Below, in pieces: positions 46,125 to 57,765 of a stretch of DNA of 64,000 nucleotides (within the stretch, counting starts at the first letter, position 1; the number at the start of each line of letters is the position of its first letter). Source of the stretch: Pelomyxa schiedti (lineage: Eukaryota; Evosea; Pelobiontida; Pelomyxidae); assembly GCA_020536535.1 (NCBI GenBank), contig JAHLWZ010000868.1, positions 1-64,000 on the forward strand, read 5' to 3'. The notes under the pieces are model-generated. The model was given only the letters and a program-made list of their open reading frames with translations, was not told the DNA's origin and searched no databases. The position numbers were made by a program, and so were the translations under genes.

Positions 46125-46130
46125 AATAAA
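46125..46130 (+). promoter_or_regulatory. Poly(A) signal AATAAA
   Basis: Lies 72 nt after the stop codon of the SmD3 gene. Confidence 0.55.
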
Positions 46131-46464
46131 AAAAGAATGGATCTTTTATCTTTTATCACATAAAACAAGCAGCACAGCAGATCATGTAACATCGGTTCCC
46201 AATCGATAACAAAGATCAGGTTGTGTCGAATGATCACAGCCGATGTTCAAATCCGGAACACGAAAACGAAATTTCAAACGAAGTAAGAAAAAGCCGTTCT
46301 TGCAAAAACCCAGAAAAAAAAGAAAATCTTTTCTTTCTTCTTCGTCACGAAGAACGACCTGTGTTCATTCAACACATACTGGCGGTTGTTACTCTGTGCA
46401 ATCCAACAACACCCTACCTCTGTCTCAAGAGCTTCGGGAATATATAAATAAAAACGCGACATAA
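46131..46464. other. Intergenic, promoter of the kinase gene
   Basis: AT-rich. Short open frames on both strands have no conserved content. A TATATAAATAAA stretch just before the kinase start codon (46441-46452) could be a TATA-like element. Confidence 0.4.
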
Positions 46465-48179
46465 ATGCGCGCTGCAGGTGAGCAAAGTTCTTTATGTGTG
46501 GCGTTGGCGTCTTCCCCTTTGACCTTTTAACGAGTTGTGTGATACAGCACCGTATGTTATGCCAAGACCCGACCCTTCTGGTTTCGAACCCTCTACGTTT
46601 CCTGCTGTTGCCTCGACTCCTGGCTGCCCGTCAACACCAACAAAACGGTCTTCTTCAATCCGTGACTCTTTCAAAACCCCGAAACGGAAACTTGGAAAGC
46701 ATCACAAGGCGCGCTCCCCGTCGACATCGCCAACATCACCAACATCTTCTTTGCCAGAGTGTGGCCATTCCACGCCTCATAAAGTGGCACACGTAAGCCG
46801 TGCCCAAGACTGCATACCAACCTCTAACAATGCGGCACTACCACCTGTGCAAGTGCCAGCACAAACACAATATGGTTTCATCTCGCCCTCAAGTGGAGGG
46901 GATAGTACCGCCTCCACTGACCCCTTCCAATTTCTGGCTCAGTCAAACCCTATCACACCTCCATCGGTGTCAACAAACTCATCTCTTATGCGCCTTCGCG
47001 CTAGGGCCATCCAACCAACAGCCTTGTATACCAATGGAAGTGGGGAGAGAAAGGGAATAGCTTTGACATCTTCACTGCGAGACTTGACTGAGCGGCACTC
47101 TATTATGGTGTTAGGCGATCATGTCCTCAAAATTACCAATAAGCCGTATGTTAGCACTGGGTTTTTAAATATAACTTTAACGCGAAACTAGACAATGGAA
47201 TAATAAATTAATCGCTGAGGCTCGTATGATGCTCCTGCTTATTGGACAGCCACACTGTGTACATATTTTTGATGTGTGGAAAGAAGGAAATTTGGCTTGC
47301 CTTGCGGTGAATTTCAACGTTTCCTTCCTCTTCATTGACTACGGATAGATGGAAGCTGGTGGTAGAAGTCTTCATCAAATTATTCACGACAGGTCAAGTG
47401 CAATTTTGGATGACGAATTCTGGAACTACGCCATTGATATTGCACTGGTATTTACACATAACCTTAGAGAAATTGTAATTTTCCTTTCAGGGGTTAAGAG
47501 AAATGCTTGATAAATACATTGCACATATGGATGTCAAGCCTCGCAATCTTGTCGAATGCAAGGAGGGTTGTCTGATTTTCATTGACTTTGGTCAATCACT
47601 CATAAGTATTTCTTCTCCAATACTCTATCACTGGAAGACTAAATTTTGTTGGTAGTGCCCTGTTTCATCCCTGATGACGTTGACGCCCTTGGAGATGGTG
47701 CCTACTTGACCCCCGAGTTTAATACAAAACATGTAACACCAGCTTGGGATGCATTTTCTTATGGGTAATGACAACCCCAAACCGCTTACAGTCCTAACAT
47801 GCATCCAGTATAACGTGCTTGGAGATGATCTCCCGTGCAGATATGAGAACTAGAGGTCTCAGAGACTTCCTATTGAGTTGCACTTCACCAGAAGTGTTCT
47901 TCTCCAAGGCATGTTTGACTTCACCGTGATTATTCTACTGACCCTTTCTCTACTTAGTTTCCTGAAGCCCAAAACCGATCGCCGGAGATTCTTCACTTTG
48001 TCTGGAGGTTGATAAGGCCAAACCCACAGGAACGAATGACTGTGATACAAGTCTTGGCAGACCCAAGTCTACAGGCCAGGATCCAAGCCAGGTGTGACCT
48101 TGCAGCCCAAAGGAGACAAGTACCCATTGACATCGAGGCCCTGAGCAATCACATTACCGAGTGCGTTGAACACTGCTAA
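46465..48179 (+). CDS. Protein kinase, Wee1/Myt1-like
   Basis: ATG at 46465 (MRAA), then an intron to about 46546. A Ser/Thr/Pro-rich regulatory head of ~190 residues with many SP/TP sites (TPTKRSSS, SPSTSPTSPTSS) precedes the kinase. Visible motifs are the beta-3 lysine in HVLKI, alpha-C glutamate in IAEARMML, the hinge LACLAMEAGGRSL, catalytic loop AHMDVKPRNL, IDFGQS (DFG), and GDGAYLTPE (APE-like). WDAFSYGITCLEM and RPNPQERMTVIQVL complete the C-lobe. The GDGxYLxPE activation segment and an SP/TP-rich head fit the Wee1/PKMYT1 family, which inhibits Cdk1. No clear glycine-rich loop is seen before the lysine. Stop TAA at 48177-48179. Confidence 0.72.
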
Positions 48180-48304
48180 TTGGCACCAAGTGTTGCACAA
48201 AGTGATGTTGGTGAAGGGGGAAAAAACACCAGGGTGATTTGCACTCTTCAACTGCCAAAAAAAATAAGTTATGTTCATATTAATAATGGTTCATAGTTCC
48301 GGCC

Positions 48305-51300
48305 TCAGTGGTCTTCTGTGGTTGTGTAAGCTTCAGCAGGTGTCTCTGCTTCTGTTATTTCAGTGAGTGCTACTGTGTCTTGTGCTGGAAGAGTGGCTTT
48401 TTTGTAGGAGATGAGAAATAGAATGCCAAAGAAAGCGGCGATGAGTAGAAGGGCCCCTGGTACCCCTATACACAGCCCAATCACCCATTTTTTCCAGGTT
48501 TCGAAGCCTCCTGCGATTTGGTAAGTGTTGACAGGAAGAAAGTGTACTCACCTTCGAAAGTTATGGAAAGGTGATAGAACCATCTGTCGTCGGAGATGGA
48601 ACAATTTTGTGCAACTACCAATCTGTAAACATAGTTTGATCTTGTCTCGAATTCTTTCTGATGGCCACACTACCACAAATGAGAATTATTTGACTGAAAG
48701 GTACACACAGGCCATGTATCAATGCAGGAGCTGCAGTTTTCATCAGAAATCTCGATAAGACATGGAAAATTGCCAGTGCCATTTATCAAAATGGTGCTCC
48801 CATCTCCAACAAATTCATAGAAATTGGCTGAGGAGGTTTCTGAGTGTGAATCAAGAGGAGTGCTACAAACCAAAGCGACCAGTCTCTGGATGACAAGGAG
48901 TGGGTAAGTATATGGTGACCAGAGGGTTTTCATTGGTCAGGTAATTCGTCACGTCGTATGGCAGGGTGATGGGAAGCGCTTCATCACATTTGGTGTTGGC
49001 AGGTACGGAAACTTTTTCAATGACTTGCAGTGTGTAGGTTCCGTAGTCCTGGACATCTACCTGAGTGATACCAATTGTGACTCGGGTGTTCCCTTTAAAG
49101 GGTATTTCAATTGGTATTTCACTGCACTGTATGGCAATAAGTGTGATTTGGCGGTTTTGAGAATACCCTCTCATATCTTTCGCATACGCAACCAGTATAA
49201 ATTTCTATGTAACAAGGGAAGTCCGAGATTACACTGAAATCGAAATAGGTCTCAGAAGCATTGCCAACGACAAATTTGTAGAATTGACCTGGAAAATGAA
49301 GACTTTCACAGGGAGAAATAAGGCAATTTTTCTTACCACTCCGTATGTTGGATGTGCACCTTGAGTTGTATCGTGGAATGTCTGGCATTAGCCGGGAAGT
49401 AACGATAAATGGTACAGCTTCGAGAAGTGCCGTTTGACAGTGATCATTTGGAAAATAGGCTACAAACTCGTTATTTTTCATCTATCGATAGCAAGTAACG
49501 TACACAGAGCTGAAGTCATTTGAAGCTTGTAGGCACCCAATTCCCCAAATGTGGGTGTTACACCAATAACATAGGGGAAGTCCTTTATTGATGTGAAGGT
49601 ATAAGAGTAATCAGGTTGAACCTGTCTCAGTAGGTGAGATTGCGTTGCCTGGGTTAGTTTTTTGGTTTTATTTTGTTTTCGTACATCTGGATTCCAGCTG
49701 GTAATACAATCACAACGTGGAGAATTCAGTCCAACCTCAACCTGAACTGAGCTTGTAACAGTGATGGATGTATAAGTACCATCTCCAATGAAAGTGAAGT
49801 AATGTGCTGCGAAATTTTAGTGGTGAAGGGCAACTTGTAGATAGCAACATCTTAAACTTTCGCCCCCAAAGCAGCTGACACTGGATGGAAGAGTAAGATT
49901 GCCAATGAGACCCTCATAATAAAATGGTAGAGGGGAGTCACTAGGGGATACACAGAGATCATTATCGATGTCTATCTCCTCCACTTCGATACGACACTTA
50001 GCAAAGGTTTAAAATGCAACAACGTACCAATTGATAGATTGTACTGTCCCCAGGCGTCCGTTGAGTACTGAGCAATCACCACATTAACGACTTCTCCGGG
50101 CTCCGGCAAATATGCGTAAGGCCAAGTGACCTATGGAAGGTTTTTCATTTGGAAAGGTTTGCAGAAGTCCCTACACTCCAGGAACTTATGCAGAGGCAAT
50201 CATCAGTACCGAGCATAGCCCTAATCATAAAATCGGCTGTTAGAAATAGCCCAAGAAATTTCCCTGAAGACGTAAAGCGAAAATAGTTGGCTGGAGGTGA
50301 TGTTAGCGCAGTGACTACAAACTTTTGGACGGCAACCATAGCGATACCCAGTACAAGGTGTACATAAAAGGTCTCCAACAGTATCCTCCTGAAGGGTTCC
50401 CTGCAAGACTGTAGGAACAGTTATATTTTCTGCAGTATAACACCCAGTTTCATCTGTATAGATCAGAAGGCCACAACGTTCCAGGGAAGGTACTCTGTGG
50501 AATAGGAAACAAGTCTAATTCGTAATTTCCATAAAACATAGCATCAGCACTCGTCATAAAGAATATATACTCAAAGCCGGCGGTATACATTGGCCAGTAC
50601 TTTGTTGTAGATTGAGTCTATTAATGACAGTTAACTGTTGGCGTCATTTCGGTGCAATACAGCAGTATAGGAGTGGCATGCACCACAATTGGGGTCTAGA
50701 TATTCCAACAGACAGTCAAAATCGCAATCAAATGAAACACCAAGCAATCCCGAAAATGGAGCACGTACTCGGAAATAATCCCCTTATCTTGTCAGAATGC
50801 AGGAAACTAGACTAGGGAAATGAGTACCTGAGCGTTCTTCCTGTGTCATACAAATGTCATCGCTTGACGGATTCGACTCGTACAAAATGCCATAAAGAGT
50901 GACAGGAAGCTCATACAATGCAGCTTCTGAGCAATAGTGAAAAGACAGTGGAGCTAAATTGGGTAAGAAACGAGGAATTTACATAGAGTGACTGACCAGG
51001 AGAGACAGTGATTGTCAAATCAAAACTTCCATCCTCTATTGTATCGTACCGTGCAACAACAAGGGTTACAACGTCGCCTTTGTTAACATTCCAATCGAAA
51101 ATTGCACCTCCTGTGCACTGTAGGAGTTGTTAAATTCTACCTCCAGAAAGGTCTTACTTACATCGACACTGCCAAAGCACTGGCAGGCTGCAGTGGCCAC
51201 CTCACCTCGGCAAGTGAAGGTGGGATCACTTATTGACACGGTCATAACGCCCTCTACTTCCACTTCAATTCGGTAATAGCTCCCTATTTCAGCAGCCAAT

Positions 51301-51575
51301 AAGAATGGGCTACAAGGACAAAAAAAAAAAAAAAAAAAGATGAAGAAGAAGCACGGCACCGCAGCGTGGGCACACGCACCAATTGTGTAATCATAGTAGC
51401 GGCAAGGCGTTGCAGTGACAGTGGTAAGTGGCTGAGATGTAGCGTAATAAGGCAGAGAATCCACGAGAGTGTAATTCCCCGTGCAACCGTACACCACCTC
51501 ACCACAACTTGGGACCACCAGCAAAACCAGAACAAGCAACAGCCCACACTCCCAGCATGTTCTGTTTCCCGCCAT
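48305..51575 (-). CDS. Large type I membrane protein with repeated cysteine modules
   Basis: ATG at 51575 with an N-terminal signal (MAGNRTCWECGLLLVLVLLVV), followed by a long extracellular region in many exons. Near the C-terminus is one membrane helix (WVIGLCIGVPGALLLIAAFFGILFLI) and a ~35-residue acidic cytoplasmic tail ending TTTEDH at 48305. The outside is built from at least five related modules. Each has a line like ANYFRFTSSGKF, AHYFTFIGDGTY, ANFYEFVGDGST or ETYFDFSV, followed after ~20 residues by a C-x-C..W or C-x2-C-x-D-x-W site (DDCLCISSW, RCDCITSW, NCSSCIDTW). Each begins with a Thr/Pro-Cys-rich lead. This resembles bacterial pre-peptidase C-terminal (PPC)-like beta-sandwich units. 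A surface adhesin or receptor is inferred. The family is not known to me. Confidence 0.65.
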
Positions 51576-51864
51576 ATAAGAAGTAAGGTACCTCCCTCTG
51601 ACCCACCAACCAAAAAATATGTTGTGTTGCCACACAACCACGCGGTTTTGATTTTAATGTTATTGGACCACACCGAAGCAGAAGTGAGTGTCAACTTATC
51701 GTTCCAGGGAGTGTGGGCTCGACGAAACACGTTATCTCGTTTGTGCCTTTCGCGAAACCGCGAATTCATGTTTGATTAGCCTCTTGTACCTTTGGCAAAA
51801 TCAATGTTTCTTTCACCATTATTCAAGAGCGGTGAATTGCGTTGTTGGATTTTCTGTTCACCAT

Positions 51865-53779
51865 TCACCAGCGGCATAGCTTGTAATCTTTGTAGAAGTT
51901 CCCACTGGAGTGATTACCAGTCTTGTACCCAACAAACACCTATTTTATTGTTAGGTGTTAACCCAAGCTTGTGAAACCATACAGGGTCAAGAACTCTGGC
52001 AGCTCCATCAATTTCATCGATAGGGGGTTCCAGTCCTAAGGCAAGTTTATGGCCCATAAATTCGTTGGGAGCTTCGTAGGTAACCCAACCGGTATCAACA
52101 CTTGATCCGGAAATTAGTATTAGGGTAAAGGAAAGAGTATGGGCTATTTTCTAGCACACCTGTTCCTATAATACAAATTAGCACAGAGGATAATAAGGTA
52201 AAATCTCACATATATACGCCGCGCTGAGCAAATTCCTCTGCTGAAGTCCGTGTCATCATGTTTAATGCCGCTTTTGCCATGTTTGTGTGTGGATGCCAAG
52301 GTTGTTTGGGCCCAGCAAATCTACCTTCCATGGATGAAACGTTCACTATATGTGCGGGTGAACTAGCAGCCATTTTAGCCTTCAACCGAGAACATAAAAT
52401 AAATGGAGCAAGTGCGTTTATTGCATGCACTTCTGCTGCTTCAACTGTGCAAACTTCCCCTAGTGTTTTAACCCACGTGTTGCGACGCCGCAAATCCACC
52501 TGTTGCCCATCACAGTCAAATTCTCCCTGAGGGAAACACTCTGGTTGTTTGTCAAACCCATCATCGTCACTATCGAGGTTTGAGAGGTCACTTTCAGCCG
52601 CTTTTCTCGTAGGCTTGATCAAACTCTGAGCCTCAGAACTAATGTCTGCTTCTGTGCACTGATGGTCGTATGTACTCGAGCTTTGTGTGCTGGTGGGTGA
52701 TGTGTTCTCTTCAGTGTATTGGGAATAGCTCGTTTCAGTTGTACTGTGTTCATCGGCATGTGGCGAACTGCGATTTGTGCTGCTTGCCTTATATTGTGCC
52801 GTGTTGGTAAGCTCGGTGTCCCCTTCTTCAATTCTCAGGGCGTTGGAAGTAGTTTCAATAGCTTTACGTTGTGGTGCCAGGAGTGAGATTAAGGGAGGAG
52901 GTGCCGGGGCTTGCTCTATCGGTATTATATTCTGGAAGAAGCCTTGGGGTCTTCTGATAGTTTGTGCAGCGTTATTGATAAGAATGTCAAGTCGTGGAAG
53001 CTCGGTGCATAGCATTTCTGCGAAAGCTTCAACCTCACGTAGCATCCTCATATCAAGCATGTGAACCTGTAGTTTATCACGCCACTCGGAGAAATCAGGT
53101 TCTCGTGAGTAACGGAATACAGCATCATGAGGAAAGCGAGTGGTCATAACAACACTTGCTCCTGCACGCAAAAGCTTGAGAACGATTTCATAGCCTATTT
53201 TAATTCTTCCTCCCGTTACGAGCGCTACTTTTCCTGTGAGATTAATGGTCTGGGATCGTTTGTCAAAATTTTCTTTTCCGCATTCAGGGCAAAGTTGGTC
53301 GTAGAAGCCATGAGCAAATTTCACTGAGTATTGGTAAGCTAGCCTCTTAATGAAAGAGGAGTATTACTTTTGTTTTTACATATATAACATGCAAGAGTTG
53401 TCGTAAGTGGTATTGGAGGATGATGTTCTTGATGATTTGTGTCACTGGAAGGACTCTCTTCTGCAACTGCCGTGGTACTTTTTCCGCTATCTCTTTGAGT
53501 TGTATCCTCCCCAGTATCAAGCTTTGCCTCATCCTCTGGAGATTCTTGTGGCTTGTACTCTAGTTGTTTTGTAGCTACATATCCTATGAGGAGGGGACTT
53601 GGGGTAGGTTTCCATGAAAGTGGGTCTTCCAACAGTGCCTGTTTTTGGACTTGTGCTCCGACTTGGTCCTGTAGCTTCAGTCTTCGAGCAGCACGAATCC
53701 CAGTGTCTGATAGAGCCTCTTTATCTTTTGAGATGCGACTTGTTGCCATCTGTGTTTTCCCCCGTTCTTTTCTAGGCAT
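51865..53779 (-). CDS. Zinc-ribbon and short-chain dehydrogenase/reductase fusion
   Basis: ATG at 53779 (MPRKERGKTQMATS). The N-terminal ~145 residues are Glu/Ser/Thr-rich. CYICKNK is joined by a 48-nt intron to MKFAHGFYDQLCPECGKENF, giving a four-cysteine zinc ribbon. It leads directly into an SDR Rossmann fold: LTGKVALVTGGRIKIGYEIVLKLLRAGASVVMTTRFP (NAD(P) site) and RLDILINNAAQT (NNAA motif). A ~130-residue Ser/Thr/Asp insert follows (about 52500-52880), then EVHAINALAPFILCSRLK, IVNVSSMEGRF and HPHTNMAKAALNMMTRTS. The usual Y-x3-K is replaced by HTNMAK, so the catalytic tyrosine is absent while serine and lysine remain. The C-terminus, across introns, is SVDTGWVTYEAPNEF..EPPIDEIDGAARVLDP and GNFYKDYKLCRW. 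The enzyme role is uncertain. Confidence 0.82.
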
Positions 53780-53828
53780 TTACGTAGGTTACCATGCAAA
53801 ATGCAAAATAAATATTACAAAATTCAAA

Positions 53829-54389
53829 TTACAAAATACAAATAATATCATACAGTACATCAAGCCACTTGTAGGACTTCTCCCTCAATTTTCGAGTCAA
53901 CTCCCTCTGGGCAGGGGATTCAGGCAGCGGTTGCCTCGCATTCCTCTCCATCTCCTCGGCCACCCCCTCGCCCCCGCCCCCGCACATGCCCATGCCTCCT
54001 CCCCCCGCCCCCGCCCCCGCCCCCGTCACCAGCCTAGGCGCCGGCGTGGCGGCGCTTGCCGCCGAGGCCCCCCCGGGTTCGTCCTCGGTCCTGGGCCGCT
54101 GCAACTGCAGCTGCAGGGCGCGGAGGGCCCGCACCTGCTTGGCCAGGCGGAGCTTCTCCTCCGAGACCACGAACCGCAGCACCCTCAGCGCCGTCTGGAA
54201 GTCCTCGATCGGGGGCGCCGCCTTGGCGCCGTCGCTGATGTACCCGGGGCCCGGCGGGTCCTGGTCGCCCGGCGTCGCGCTCGCTGTGGCGCAGCCCCCC
54301 ACTGGGGCCTCCGCGTCGTCATCGAACAGTGGTGGGAAACAGTCGGCGTCGTCGCCCGGGGGCTTGTCGGCCTCCTCGTGGTCCGACAT
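53829..54389 (-). CDS. Small acidic protein with helical C-terminus
   Basis: ATG at 54389 (MSDHEEADKPPGDDADC), about 186 codons to 53829, with no intron needed. The N-terminus is acidic and Pro-rich, the centre is a helix (DFQTALRVLRFVVSEEKLRLAKQVRALRALQLQLQ), then a Gly/Ala/Pro-rich low-complexity segment, then a charged helix (AQRELTRKLREKSYKWLDVLYD). It is GC-rich compared with neighbours. I do not recognise the family. The second helix could be a coiled coil. It diverges from the gene at 54617. Confidence 0.55.
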   Translation of the reverse strand: MSDHEEADKPPGDDADCFPPLFDDDAEAPVGGCATASATPGDQDPPGPGYISDGAKAAPPIEDFQTALRVLRFVVSEEKLRLAKQVRALRALQLQLQRPRTEDEPGGASAASAATPAPRLVTGAGAGAGGGGMGMCGGGGEGVAEEMERNARQPLPESPAQRELTRKLREKSYKWLDVLYDIICIL

Positions 54390-54616
54390 GAGATTGCGAT
54401 TTCGTTCTGGCTTGCGAAGGTGTTCACGCTGGAACTCCCTTGGGAGAAACACTCACCCGTACAGTCAGTACCGTCCAGTGTGTATTTCTGATGTCGTGTG
54501 TGACTCCTTCTTCTCACAAAGTGACCTCCATCATTCAACTGAGGCCTATTTTTGCCTCTACTTTTTTCTGCTCAAACGGCAAATTTGACATTTATTAAAT
54601 CAAAGCACCAAGCACC

Positions 54617-57600
54617 ATGGACTCCGTGGACCAACAGCAACAATGTAACACAGTGCAATCCTCATCTTCAGCCACATCGACCGCCGTCTCCGAAGGATCT
54701 CCCGGTGGGACTCCGCCCCCTGTCTCCGATTCAATCACGCCGCGCTCTTCCTCGGTTCCCATCACTGCGTTATTGCCCTCCGCGCTCCCGCCTGCGTTGC
54801 CCTCCCCGCGCCAATCTACCTTCATGGACGAGGACGCCAACGACGACTACGAGGACTACGACGAAGACTACGACGAGGACGACTACTACCTCGCCCCTGA
54901 GATCTCAGTCACTTCGCGTGCTGTATCAGGCGGCGAAGTGCAGGACTGCCTCGCGCAACATAAGCAAGATCCGCCCCTTGATCAGCGTGATATAGAAGCC
55001 GACGCGCAATCACAGTCGTCGGCCTCAGTCTCATGCGCAGCGGTTCTGTTATCGGCACCGCAATCTGTCAGTGGGGAGGGGGATGCAGTTGCAATTACGC
55101 AATCGGGGGCACCTGAGTCTTGTGCGTGCAATTGCACTGCGAGCAGTGGTAGTGGGTTTGGGGCTGAGGGGGTATCTGGAGAGGGAGTGAATGGAGAATC
55201 GTGTGCAACACCTCCGTCGAGTGATAATGTGAATTGTTGCGTGACTCTGACTAGGAGGTCAGCGAAGAGGCAGGCGGTTCAGGATTTGGTGCGTGATTCT
55301 ATAATGATTATATTCCTTGCTTCTTCTCTATTTTGGGTTTGTTGTACTGTTTTTCTTCTTTCTATATCTGCTAATTTCCCTTACTAGGAGAGTAGTACAA
55401 ATGCACTGCTCAACGCAATACAAGAGGGTAAATTTGTATTCAATTATCTCTAGTTTGGAAATTTTACCGCATAATAGAGGGGAGTATGCCGTTCAAGCAA
55501 CTATGTGAAACCTGTGGAATAGAAGCTAGAAGGTAATTTGAGAATAAAACAACTGATTCCATTTCGCTTTTATGCTTGCTCCAATAAAGGTGTTACGTAT
55601 GTCTACCACCACTTTGACACAGAGAAATTTTTTTTCATCCAACCTACAGCGTGGAATTAATGAGGTGATAATTATGTTATCACAATAAACAGGATATTAT
55701 AAACGTTCTATCTGTCGTACCTACTGTCAGGCAACCCCTTCTTACTAAGAGGAAACTTGCCACACCACAAGGAAGTGGGCCAATACCTACAGTCTTCTTG
55801 GGAGACGGTACACCAATGCGTGGGACCACACTAGAAAATCTACTGGCCACCGTCCACAACAATTACTCCGCGTATGTCACCAATCTTTTTATCCCCAAAC
55901 CCTAATTCTCCCACAGGGTGGCCGGTCTTGCTGATTATACCTCAGTGCTCTTGGAAATGTGTGTAGTTGGGAACACTCTGATTTACACTAACACCAAGGA
56001 ATTAGCATCCAAAGCCGCATGACTCCAGAAGAAGCGTTTTCTCGCCTCACCCAACACACACACCATCAAAGTTCACTCCCTGGGCCCAATTCCACAACCA
56101 GCAAACCCTAGCCATTCTGAGAACAGCAGGACAAGTTGGGGACCTGCCAATCCAATCCATCAAGTTCCATCGACAACCTGAAACGCTTCGGCCAACAGAA
56201 GAAGAAAAATTTCGTTGTCCAAAACCAAAAAACAAAAAACCCAGAACAGAAACCAACACGGCGGCCAAGAACCACGCACAAGGAGGCGGAGGGGAAGGGG
56301 CGGGGACGCCGCTCAAGGCGGTGGCCGTGGACCCGTCGCGGGTCTACCTGCTCAAGGACAACGACACAACCTACTCCCTGCGGCCGGCGGGGTTCCCGCG
56401 GTCGTTCGTGGGCCGCCTCAGCGCCCTGGCGCCCACGCCCCCTCTGCTGCGCGGCTTCGTCGCGGCCCACTGCAACGTGGCCCACCCGCCGCCCGAGGGC
56501 GACGCCTGCCACTTCGCGTGGTGCTACCCCTGCGGGATGACGTGGAACGGGGAGACGGACGACGAGCGGGTGTACCTGAGAACCGGCGGGTTTGCGTTTT
56601 TCCAGACCCGCAGCGCGAGCATGCCGTACGCCATCGTGACGTTCACCCCCGCAGCCTTGGGAGCTAGCCTGTCGTGCTACAGGGCGCGTATCGCGCCGCC
56701 ACGCGATGCAAGTCTTATGGCCGAAATATTTGATAATGGGTAGGTATTCTCCGAACCCCCAGTTTTTTTTTTTTGGTTTCCTTTTCTTATTCGCCCAAGG
56801 TTGACTGATATCGGAGAGGACTCGGGCATCCGGGCTATTCTTTCCAACCCCACTGTGTGCAGGTATCGTTGGGTTCCAGCAGAACCTAGCCTGGACAGCT
56901 GCTTTGGCGAATTTGTTTATGTAACCCAGACCAATGCTTTAATTTCCAGTCCAGTGGAAATTCTAGCCCCTTCCACTCCACCCCACCCTTCCCCTTCCAC
57001 TCCACCCCATCCGTCTCCCCCGATACCGATACCCCTCCCTCAACCTACTGCTATTCCACCGCCAGCGCTATCTCCCCCGCCACATTCACCTTCACCTTCA
57101 TCTTCCCCTTCACTTTCACCTTCACCTTCATCTTCACCACATCCCCCGCCACATTCACCTTCACACATTCCCACCTCTACACCGCAGCAGTTAAATTCCC
57201 CAGCACCGCCGTCACTATCTCCCCCTCTGCAATTACCATTAGCACATTCCCCGCCGTTATCAACTGCACAGCAGTTGTATGGTCATCAACATCACCAATC
57301 GTACCCTATATTGCCACAGCCGGTTACCATTAATACTACGGCACCTACAAGCCATTTCACGAGTCATGTTATAAAACCGACGCTACTACACCGAGGAAAC
57401 TCTTGTGATAGCAAAGCAATGAAGACTTTCGTCCCACAAGTTTACCCAACCCCCTTAGCCGTATGCACAACTCCTCCACCATGTCCGCCAACGCGAAATC
57501 CTCCTGCCTGGGTTTCTTCCTTTGAGGAAAAAGACCCAGTACTCTGTGTAGAATGCTGCAAATCAGTCAGGCAAGTGATATTCCTGCCTTGCTATCACAT

Positions 57601-57694
57601 ACTCTTCTGTGAGCTCTGTGCCCAAAAAATGCCGCGGCCAGCCTTTTGCCCTGTAGAACATTGTAACATTGACAGGTTTACCAAGTTTCCTTGA
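54617..57694 (+). CDS. RING-finger protein with acidic head (one gene or two)
   Basis: ATG at 54617 (MDSVDQQQQCNTVQ). The head is Ser/Pro-rich with an Asp/Tyr acidic tract (DEDANDDYEDYDEDYDEDD). Conserved-looking exons follow: SMPFKQLCETCGIEARR near 55490, and KLATPQGSGPIPTVFLGDGTPMRG and TLENLLATVHNNYSA near 55690-55870. The frame stops at 56022 unless an intron (gtgtgtagttgg ... ggaattag, 47 nt, with CTAAC branch site) is removed. If it is, the reading continues open through 56006-56743 without needing a start codon. After another intron comes a Pro/Ser-rich stretch and a C-terminal RING: DPVLCVECCKSVRQVIFLPCYHILFCELCAQK..FCPVEHC. It ends at TGA 57694. The second half has no in-frame ATG, which favours one gene; otherwise the 5' half ends at 56022. 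The RING suggests an E3 ubiquitin ligase. Confidence 0.55.
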
Positions 57695-57744
57695 AACCCT
57701 TTGGGGAAGGGCTTCCAATACTGAGAAAGGAAAAAAACCAGCAG

Positions 57745-57750
57745 AATAAA
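57745..57750 (+). promoter_or_regulatory. Poly(A) signal AATAAA
   Basis: Lies 50 nt after the RING gene stop and 16 bp before the stop codon of the convergent CLC gene, so the two 3' ends probably overlap. Confidence 0.6.
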
Positions 57751-57765
57751 CACATTGTATTATAT

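Noticed and set aside
46570-46600. GGTTTCGAACCCT as a tRNA T-loop
   Set aside because: No A-box or cloverleaf arms at the right distance; lies in the kinase coding exon.
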